A stretch of DNA of 64,000 nt from Myotis daubentonii (taxonomy: Eukaryota > Chordata > Mammalia > Chiroptera > Vespertilionidae): positions 31,822,294 through 31,886,293 of the forward strand of contig NC_081844.1 of the NCBI RefSeq assembly GCF_963259705.1, given 5' to 3'. Positions 56,151 through 64,000 of this stretch are shown piece by piece. The position numbers and the translations under genes are program-made. How positions within the stretch are numbered: position 1 is the stretch's first letter; each line of letters starts with the position of its first letter. A model generated the notes under the pieces. It saw nothing but the letters and a program-made list of their open reading frames with translations, was not told where the DNA came from and ran no database searches.

Positions 56151-58420
56151 CAGAGCCTTTCAGAAGGGCTTCTGTTGGGACCATTTCCCATGGGAGAGGC
56201 AGCTTTTGGTTTGGGGGCAATGCCCAGGCAGGTATGGAAGGAAGAGCAGGCTGCACAGATGACCTGGGCAGAGGAAATGCTTCCCCTGCAATCTTGATTT
56301 TGCTGCCCTGAGCCCGGGACTTTGAGACCCTAGGGCTGTCTCCTGGGAAAGTCCTGCTTCCTCCTCCCCCATGTCTGGGCCACTCTGTAACCGTTTCTGA
56401 GAAGTGGGTCTTGGAGGACAGCCTCAGGGCCCTGCGTTTTCTTGGGCTAGAAAAGCATTTTTCCTCCCAGTTTCCAGCCGCCCCCTTCTCCTCACTTTCT
56501 CTGGGCCCTGGACCTTGCCCTGGACGTTAGCCATTTCTGTCAAATCTTCTTAATGAGGATCTAGACACAGTACGGCATTTGGAGCGCCGTTCTGGGCCCA
56601 TAGCTGGGGGTGGTAGGATTCCACCCGAAAGGCTTCTAAGACGCTTCCAGGATCCCCACCAGGTGGGCAGGAAAACCATGAAGAAACGAACGGAACAGAC
56701 ACCGTAACAGATGCTCCCACGGAACACCTGGCGTCTTTATTCTCTCAGTCTCCATCGGTACCTAATTAGCCCCATTTCCCAGGTGAAAATACTGAGGCTT
56801 AGAAAGAGGGGCAGGGCTCCCTGGCTGTTGTTGACAGAGCCATGATGGAAGTACAGGCTGCCCAAAATATGGGTGCTGGCAGGCTGTGGGTAAGGTGAAA
56901 TTTGGAGGTTCAGGTGCTGGGGTGGTGGTGGTGGGGTTGGGGGTGGGGGTATCCTTTTCTTGCTGTGGTTCCCACCTGGGAGAACTGTGTCCCTCTGGGG
57001 TGCTGCCATCCACTCCCACAGTTTTGAGAGCCAGGAAGCCAGAGGGACCAGATTTGGGCTCATGTAGCTCCTACCTGGGTTCCAGCACTTCCTTCCTTTG
57101 CGAATTGGGCAAATGTCCTCCCCTGCCTGCGCCGGCGTCCCCTCTGGGCCATGGAAACCACAAGGGCGCAGGACGCAGTTCCTGGGAATTGTGAGGCTGG
57201 GACGGTGAGTGCTCATTAAACTGGGTTATCTGGGCCCCTCTCGTCTCCACAGCAATAGAAAAAGGAAGAGGAGACGGAGGGGGGGAGGAGAAGGAAGGAG
57301 TGGGCGACTAGGGAGGTGGGAGCTGAAGGGGAAAGAAGAGCCTCCAAACTGGGAGAACGGCGAACTCCTCCTCAGGAAGCCTCCACTCGCCTCCACCAGG
57401 CAGCGCCAGGGCTGCACCCTGTAAGCCAAGACCTGGTTCTGGGGCCAGCAAAATGGCTCCATCAGGGGGAAGTGTCCCTGAATGAAGAGGGCCCGGACCC
57501 ACCCCAGTTCCCTCCTGGAGGGCTCTTTGCACGTTCCGAGGGTGCGACATACCCCCTCCCCAAGGTCGGTCTCCACCTGGTAATTTTTCTCACGCTCGGA
57601 GGGTACCCCTGGACAAAGAGCTCCCCACATCCCCGAGTCCCCCGCCAGCTCATCTCTCTACCCAGTCTGCATGGCAGGAATCTTTTTTACCCTCTGCTTG
57701 ACTTCTGAATTCTGCTGCCCTTTGAATTTCATGAGAGAAGCCAGCTCTTCCTCCTGCCCTTCTACCTCCAAGACCTTTTGGGGTCCTGCTCCCACGAGTT
57801 CATAGGAACCCCTTGGCTCCCAGCCTCTCTCCTGGCCTCGGTTTGCCTCTCCGCTGCATGGGAGTGGTCCAAGCCCCCCTTTCCCCTGCAAAAGGGAAGG
57901 TGGGGGAGAAACTGCAAATGGTTCTGCCTGTCTTTGCAGGACCCAGGGCAGAGCCAGCCTCCCTCCTCCCGTAATCTTGCTTTTGCTATTCCTGAACATG
58001 AACTTTGAGCAGCTCGGCACGGGGACTGTTTCCCGGGAGATGAAGGCCCCTCCCCCACACGCTGTTTCAGGGCCCTGTCCTGGAAGCGGTGACACTCAGG
58101 AGCTGAGGTTTGGGGGTGCACAGCACCATCACCTCACTCTTCCTGTGCTGCACTGATGGTGCTGTGGGGCCCCAGGCAACTAACTTAACCTCTCTGTGCC
58201 TAAGTGTCCTGCCCTGTTAGAGGGGAGGAAAATAACGAGAACCACCATCCATTCCACTAGGATTAAATGAAACAATGTCTACAAAACTCCTGAGCACCGA
58301 GCCCAGAACCCAAAAGGTGGCTGATAAAGGCCAGCTTTTTGTTTTGCTGAAATGGTAACAATGGGAGCAGGGGAATGACACTTCCCTCTCAGGTCAGAGG
58401 GCGTGTTTTCTTATTTTGTT
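56150..58420. other. SMIM24-NFIC spacer, no gene recognised
   Basis: MIR-like pieces are visible near 56,740-56,870 (CTAATTAGCCCCATTTCCCAGGTGAAAATACTGAGGC) and 58,145-58,340 (CAACTAACTTAACCTCTCTGTGCC). G-rich and (AGG)n stretches occur at 56,915-56,950 and 57,255-57,300. ORFs of 130-160 codons on both strands lack any recognisable domain. Confidence 0.5.
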
Positions 58421-58424
58421 TTTA

Positions 58425-58605
58425 AAATCCTACCTGAGGATATGCTTTACAGATTTGAGAGAGAGAAAAGGAGGGAGGGAGGCAGAGAGGTGAGAGAGAA
58501 ACATGGCCCTTGCGGTGCCCTGATCCCTCCACGCAGGTATGTGCTCTGACTTGTCATCAAACCAGCGACCTTTCGGACACGCTGACCCGCACCGGCCAGG
58601 GCCAG
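58425..58605 (-). mobile_element. Diverged Ves-type SINE fragment
   Basis: Has the AATCCTACCTGAGGATATG-type tail and (GA)n tract, then a damaged tRNA-like head ending CACCGGCCAGGGCC on plus. Confidence 0.75.
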
Positions 58606-59294
58606 AGGGTGTGCTGACTGCAGCTCTGGGAATGTAGGAATCTTCGGCCTCCTGTCTCCTCTGTGCACAGTCCGGGGGTTCCCAGTGGCTGGGGTGCTGG
58701 GGAGGGAGGGGGAAGAGGGAGGGGCTGTCCGGACTCCTCTCTTTCTGCAGGTGGCAGAACCTCCCCACTAGGGGCCATCTGGAAATTTGGGGGGGAAATT
58801 TTTTAGGTTGTCACAAGTCTGCCTCCCTTTTATGGTATTTAGTGGGGACCCAGGATGGTGAGAAGCCTGCAGTGCTGGGATAGCCCCCCAAGCCAATAAC
58901 TGCTCTATCCTAGGGCCAATGGTTAAAAACCACTGAGGCTTCCCTTGAGATGAAAGGCCAGAAGGAGGTCCCCAGCCAACCCCCTGAGACCCACAACCCA
59001 ACTGAGCCCTCTCTAGCTGAGCTCCCACCCCAGATGAGTCCCCCCAAAAGCAGCTCCTGCAAACGCCCCCATTTCCACTGCGGGGAGGAGCTGGACTGGG
59101 GGGATGGGGATGGCGGTTTCTGAGTCCAGGTCCTCAGTCCGCCCACAAGGGGGTGCCAGACCCTCACTGCTGAGGGCAGGAGCAGCCCAGCATCCTAGGG
59201 CTGGAGAGGGGCGGGGCCATCAGGCACACAGGTGGGAAGGGCCTGGACTCGGCTCACCCCAACCCGCCATCAAAGCCGCTCTCTCCCCCGCAGC

Positions 59295-59460
59295 ACTGCT
59301 GAAACTTGGGGTTGGGTTGTCCTCTGTGGGGGGCTGTCCTGGGCACCATGGGGTGCTGAGCCGAAGCCTGGCCTCCACCCTTTCCATGTCAGTAGCTTTC
59401 CCGCTATAACCACAGAGGTCCCCGGCACTCCGAAAGGTCCCCTGGGGACGTCTGATCTAA
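59295..59460 (-). mobile_element. MER5A-like DNA transposon remnant
   Basis: GGGGGGCTGTCCTGGGCACCATGGGGTGCTGAGCCG...CGCTATAACCACAGAGGTCCCCGGCACTCCGAAAGGTCCCCTGGGGAC is the reversed MER5A interior and end. Confidence 0.65.
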
Positions 59461-59503
59461 AGGTCTGAGTACACCCGCCGCTCACCCAAAGTGTTGGGGT
59501 CCC

Positions 59504-59705
59504 GCCGAAGCCGGTTTGGCTCAGTGGATAGAGCGTCGGTCTGCGGGCTGAAAGGTCCCAGGTTTGATTCCAGTCAAGGGCATGTACCTGGGTTGTGGGC
59601 ACATCCCCAGTGGGGCTGTGCAGGAGGCAGCTGATCGATGTTTCTAACTCTCTATCTCTCTCCCTTCCTCTCTGTAAAAAATCAATAAAATATATTTAAA
59701 AAAAT
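59504..59705 (+). mobile_element. Ves SINE
   Basis: GCCGAAGCCGGTTTGGCTCAGTGGATAGAGCGTCGGT, B-box-like GGTTTGATTCCAG and tail AATCAATAAAATATATTTAAA. The flanking word AGTGT(T/C)GGGGTCCC is duplicated on both sides (TSD of about 14 bp). Confidence 0.94.
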
Positions 59706-59847
59706 AAAAGTGTCGGGGTCCCTGTTTCCGGGTGCCACCTGCCCTGCCCCTCCAGCCTCCTCCCTTCACTTGGCATGGATCACAGAACAGTCCGCAGTGA
59801 ACACAGAAAGGACCAAAGACAGCCGGAAAGAGTCGAAGCATAGCTTG

Positions 59848-59853
59848 TTTAAT
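59848..59853 (-). terminator. NFIC: NFIC polyadenylation signal ATTAAA
   Basis: Minus strand ATTAAACAAGCTATGC; expected cleavage near 59,830. A second ATTAAA lies upstream at 59,883-59,888. Confidence 0.55.
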
Positions 59854-60353
59854 TTTTATACATTTTTTCTTTTTTTTTTGCCTTTTAATGAATATTTTAT
59901 GGAACCCCCCCATTTTTCTTTCTTTCTTTTTTTTTTTTTTTGCATAGGGAAACAAACAAAATAATAACAGCCAGAATCACTTTCTGTAAATGGTACTTAG
60001 GCGCATCTGCAAAACCGAAATGACTGCGTAATATACAAGGTTATGATCGGAGTATGATGAGGGAGCAGGGTGGGTGAGCCAGGGGAGGGAGACGGCTGGG
60101 CTCCGGTCTGCCCAGATGCCCCCTTGTCCCCCATCCAGTCCCCACACTGGGGAGGAGGAGGCAGACCCAGCCAGAACCTCCCCACATTAGCTCGGGGTGT
60201 GTATGTGTTATCCGGTATGTGCGGCAAGCAGAAAGCAAGAAACAGAGTAAACTATCCTGGTAATATCAGTAAAATACAAAATGAGAAAAAAAAAACCCTC
60301 AAAAATATCTTGAAAGAAAAAGAAAGTGAACAGCAACACCACCAAAAATTTTA

Positions 60354-60415
60354 AGGATGGATGGATGGATGGATGGATGGATGGATGGATGGAAGGAAGG
60401 GAGGGGGGAGGGGAA
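60354..60415 (+). repeat. (GGAT)n tetranucleotide repeat in the NFIC 3' UTR
   Basis: About nine GGAT units run from 60,355 to 60,392 and pass into GGAAGGAAGGGAGGGGGGAGG. In the mRNA (minus strand) this would read as (AUCC)n after a pyrimidine tract. Confidence 0.9.
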
Positions 60416-63400
60416 GGAGGGAAGAAGGCAACTCAGGAAAATGGGTCTCTCTCCCGTCTCCCTGTCCCCCCCACGCTGTGTGCTCTGTCCCTTGCTTCAC
60501 TCTGCTTGTCCTTCCCCCATGTGGGGTCCTGGGGAGTGGGAGGCCAGGAAACTGGGGGCAAGGGCCAGGACCCCTGGACTTGAAGGGGCTTTGGTTTGGG
60601 GGGGCCTGGCTGGGACCCAAGATAGGAAGATCAACAGAAGTGTTAATGCACCTTGGGAGTGGGCTTGGGGGTTCCCAACTGCAAGGGGCTGGGGAAGCTC
60701 CCGTCCCTTCCCAGAGGGTCCCCGTCTAGCCAGGAGGTGTGAATGGAGGGCTGCAGCTGGGGGGGTGGGGGTGGTGACTTCCTTTCCCTCCCGGAGCCCT
60801 TATTCCTGTTAGATCCTGACTCCCGTTTTCTGAGGACCCCCCCCCCCCCGCCCACCCCTGGAGCTGGGGAGAACTCCAAAGCCACGCCAGCAGACGTGTG
60901 AGGCACTGCTTGGGAAAACTCTGTTTTGGTATCACTGGCAACAAGTCCTGCTGGGATCGCTTTGGGTCTGTCTCCCTGCCTTGCTGGGGGCAGGGGTGGC
61001 GCGGGCGTCCAGGGCCACTCCAGACCCCACACTCTGAAATGTTCAGGGACGGGCGGAGGGGGAGGCCATGGCGGCTTGGAGGTGGGACTCTTAGAAAGTG
61101 TCCAAAGGTGCAGAAATGGGGGGACATGGGAGGATGTGGAAGAAGCTGGATTTGAGGGTGGCTCTCTGAACCCCTCCCCCAACACCCTCTAGAAAGAAAG
61201 TAAAAATAAATCAGGGTCTGAGAGAGAATCCAGGCCCAAATAAAAAGTAGCCACCGTATAATCTGTATGATAAGAAAAAATGCGTATATATCCCTACACT
61301 GGAGGTCGAAGTACCATCGGAGAAGCGGGTGGGGTGTGCTGCCCTCCCTCGGGGCGGAAGGCTGCTTCCGGCCCAGGGTCCTGCTCACTGGCTACTGTCC
61401 ACTCAGGTCCGCCTGCCCCGGGCACACGCCGCCTCTGGGGACAGGGAGTGGGTCCTGGGGCTGCGGCCGGGTGCCTGCTGCTTGGGGAGCTGCAGCAGCC
61501 CCTCCAGTCTCCTCTGGGGTTCCTTTCGGGTCGGATTGTCTAGCTCGGGGTTGCGGACCTGGGCCCGGAGGACTCCTCTCCCGTTCCGGTCTGACAGGGC
61601 CGGGTCTTCCCACAGCTCCCTCTCCCCGGGTCTGGGGTGTCTGGTGCCAACCGTGAGGGGCGGGGCAGCCTCATCCATTTGGGAGGCTCCCTCCTCTTTT
61701 CCACCGCATGAGCTGGACCCAGGGTCAGGGTGGGGGGCTTCGCATGGGCGGGGGTGAGTGGTGGGTGGCGTGGGCTTGGGAGGGGATGGGGTTTGAGAAG
61801 ATGTCAGTTTCATACATGTAAAAAAATACACACACAAAAAAACAACCCAACGAGGCCGCCATCCCCGCCCTGGACATAAACCCAGACTGCAGAGGTGGGT
61901 CAGGGTCTGGTTCTAACATTTCTGCCTTATTCTGCCTGCGATGAGGGGCCTGGGCACTTTGCCCAACGGGGACCCTGTATCTTTTCCAAGAAATGGGAAC
62001 AAACGGCCCCAGGACAACGCACAGGCTGGGAAGGAATCGCCAACTGTACCGGCAACGGTGCCCACAGGGCACGCTCACACTCCTGGGGCAGGAAGGGGGC
62101 GCTGTGGGGTGCAGTCCACGGAGGGACAAAATGGCTCCAGCAAAGCCCTTGCAAAGGGGGTGGGGGTGGGAATAGAGACAGAAATCAGACACACGGACAC
62201 GGACACACGCAGCCGCGGGCTCTCCGGCCAAGTGATGGCTCTCAGGGGCACGGCCATGTGTGGCCGTGGCCAGGGTTGGGCTCGCCCTGCTCCCGGGGGG
62301 TGGCTGCGGTGTCTTTTGGGAAGAAAAGGTGGGATGAGCTGATGGAAGCTGGGACCTTCCTGCAAAGTCCCACCCTGCTCTGGAGACGATTCTAAAGTCC
62401 AAGGGGCAGCAGGCACGTAAGTGGACAACGTCCCACTGGCGAGTCCCCAGAGGAGATGCCTGTGGGGGCCCCGCCCTGCGGTCCTCCCCGCTGGGACACC
62501 CCGCTCACTGCTACCATCTCACCTTCCACTGAGTTAGGGGAGAGGAAACTGGAACTTTAAAAAAAAGGAGGAAATGAGAAAATAAAAAGCAAGGAAAAGA
62601 CAACAGCATGGCCAGCCACCCGGACAGAGGACTGTGATGGGGCGTCCCCCTGGCTGCCCCTGACCCATGGCCGCTCTAACGGGGCCTCTGATGGCTGGGC
62701 TAGACCTACAGGTACAGACAGACAGGTATTGCATATATCAAGTTTGTTTTTTGTTTTTTTTTTTGTTTGTTTCATACCAGATACCCTCCATAGTCACAGC
62801 TGGAAGACGTAGTACTGGGTGTTGGGGGGCAAGGAGAGGGCAGGAAGGAACTGACACCCAAGGCTGGTGTCCAGGAATGGGGGACAAGTGGGTCCTTTGG
62901 CAAGAAGGAGGGGGGCACACAGGGGAAGAGAGGGGGCCTCTTTGGGGGTGGGAGAGCAATTTGACCCTGAGCCAGAGGAACGGCAGCCTGCATGAGAGGT
63001 GGGGTGGGGAGTCTGGCTGTCGGCAGGGCGGCCTCCCCGTGGGGGTACAGCCTGGGTCATGCATGCGCGGCGTCTGGGGGGCTAGCCGGAGGCCCAAGAG
63101 CCAGGGCGCGCTCCTGAGGTCTGTCTGCTGCTGTGGCGGGGGCTTCAGAAACGACCCCTTGGAGCAGAGGGGTGGGGCTGGGGTTGGCAGAGCACCAGGG
63201 AGCACCCCCAATGCAGCAGGAGCCATGGAGACAGCCCAGGGCAGGTGGGGCGTGGGCAGGGGGGCGGGTCACGGGGCAGTTGCTCTGTGGACTGCTTTTT
63301 AGCATGTAATTTTTTTTTTTTAGTTCTTATTTTTGTTTTTTTACAAATAGAAATACATCCCTTTTCCATTTTTACTTTTTATTTCATGTCATTGTTTTGT

Positions 63401-64000
63401 CTTTTTCTTTTTAACTACACGAGCAGGGCATGCAGCTACCTTTGCGCTGATATTGTTTAAAGGTAATACTTATTTTCGGAAGGCAAGGCACATCATGTGG
63501 TAGAAAATTTCGTGCAAATTAGGAAACATGGACTTTTTTAAAGGTATTTTTTTTGTATCTTTTTTTTTTTTAAAGAGGAGGGGAGTAGTGGGGCTGGGGC
63601 TGGGAGACAGAGCCAGGTAGAATCTGCCATGCAGTGCCAGCTGCAGTGAGCTGACAGCAGGAGCCAGGCCACAGGAGTCCTCGACTAAGCACCATGCAAG
63701 TTAGGTCGCTGGGGGCTGCCAGGTGCCCCCTCCCCTACCACGCCTACCTGCACCCTAAGGTTCCCGGCTAAGCTTCCGGATACCCTAGCTGCGTGACCCA
63801 CCCTCCTGCCCTCCCAACCAACGGCCCATGCTTCGGCCCCCGGCGGCCACCTGCAGGGCCCTGGGGACCCATGGATGGGCACAGGGGTCTTGAACCCCTC
63901 TGGACAATGGGAGGGGGAGTGGGAAAGGGTCTTGGATCTTTCTCTTTGTGATCAAGTGGGTTCGCCAAGCCCCTCGGGCTGGTTTGGGAGGAAAGTCCGG

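Larger units (their letters stand above)
59830..64000 (-). other. NFIC: NFIC 3' UTR, distal part (gene continues to the right)
   Basis: No coding exon is visible, but the minus strand has the look of a long conserved 3' UTR. It ends with ATTAAA signals at plus 59,848-59,853 and 59,883-59,888. Further in it has AT-rich islands (61,190-61,300; 62,740-62,780; 63,300-63,580) between GC-rich stretches, and no bat SINE in 4.1 kb while flanking intergenic DNA is full of them. By synteny the next gene after SMIM24 is NFIC, transcribed toward it, with a 3' UTR of several kb. The stop codon must lie beyond the window. Nuclear factor I/C is a CCAAT-type DNA-binding factor; none of its protein is encoded here. 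Confidence 0.7.

Noticed and set aside
57226..58121. Overlapping minus-strand frames of 119-145 codons in the SMIM24-NFIC spacer
   Set aside because: No recognisable domain, no splice pairing, low-complexity Ser/Pro/Gly content and no synteny support for a gene there.
60354..60812. Frames reading (MDGW)n
   Set aside because: Products of the (GGAT)n tetranucleotide repeat in the NFIC 3' UTR, on the strand opposite to transcription.

Overview
The window is nuclear DNA from a mammal, almost certainly a vesper bat (Vespertilionidae or a close relative). The genes have mammalian exon-intron structure. The repeats add bat-specific families: tRNA-derived Ves-type SINEs in many copies, non-autonomous rolling-circle Helitrons of the HeliBat type (TC... 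start, palindromic GTGCACGAATTTCGTGCAC-like hairpin, CTAG end, insertion between A and T), and young hAT elements with 8-bp target duplications. Older layers (L1M, L2, MIR, MLT1 LTRs, MER5A-like) are typical of all placentals.

The layout matches human 19p13.3 in reverse order. From left to right: TEKTIP1 (C19orf71; only coding exon 1, minus strand, about 0.5 kb); FZR1 (minus strand, 13 coding exons 4,028-10,655, 5' exon and CpG-island promoter near 28.1-28.45 kb); a 14-kb spacer filled with SINEs, Helitrons, hATs and old LINEs; DOHH (plus strand, CpG island 42.0-43.6 kb, four coding exons 44,865-47,524); a small one-pass membrane protein gene, probably SMIM44 (51,242-51,876); SMIM24 (53,392-54,838); and the last ~4 kb of the 3' UTR of NFIC (minus strand, from about 59.83 kb to the window end). 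Every coding exon of FZR1, DOHH, the SMIM44-like gene and SMIM24 could be joined with GT-AG splice sites and consistent phase: 496, 303, 145 and 115 residues.

Retrocopies: a CALM2-derived calmodulin pseudogene in FZR1 intron 1, an RPL38 pseudogene, and the 3' end of an unidentified retrocopied mRNA, the last two in the FZR1-DOHH spacer.

The genes are neighbours, not a pathway. FZR1 is the Cdh1 activator of the APC/C ubiquitin ligase, DOHH completes hypusine on eIF5A, TEKTIP1 is a ciliary microtubule inner protein, SMIM24 is a small epithelial membrane protein, and NFIC is a transcription factor. The most notable signals are regulatory or structural. A Helitron next to the DOHH promoter carries a perfect 20-bp inverted repeat holding two CTCF-like cores. 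A head-to-tail Helitron array there is split by a hAT exactly at a Helitron terminus. A near-perfect RFX X-box lies by the FZR1 promoter, and an HNF1-like site lies upstream of SMIM24. Sequence from the FZR1 promoter flank appears to have been copied into a nearby L1 remnant. No previously undescribed protein system was found.
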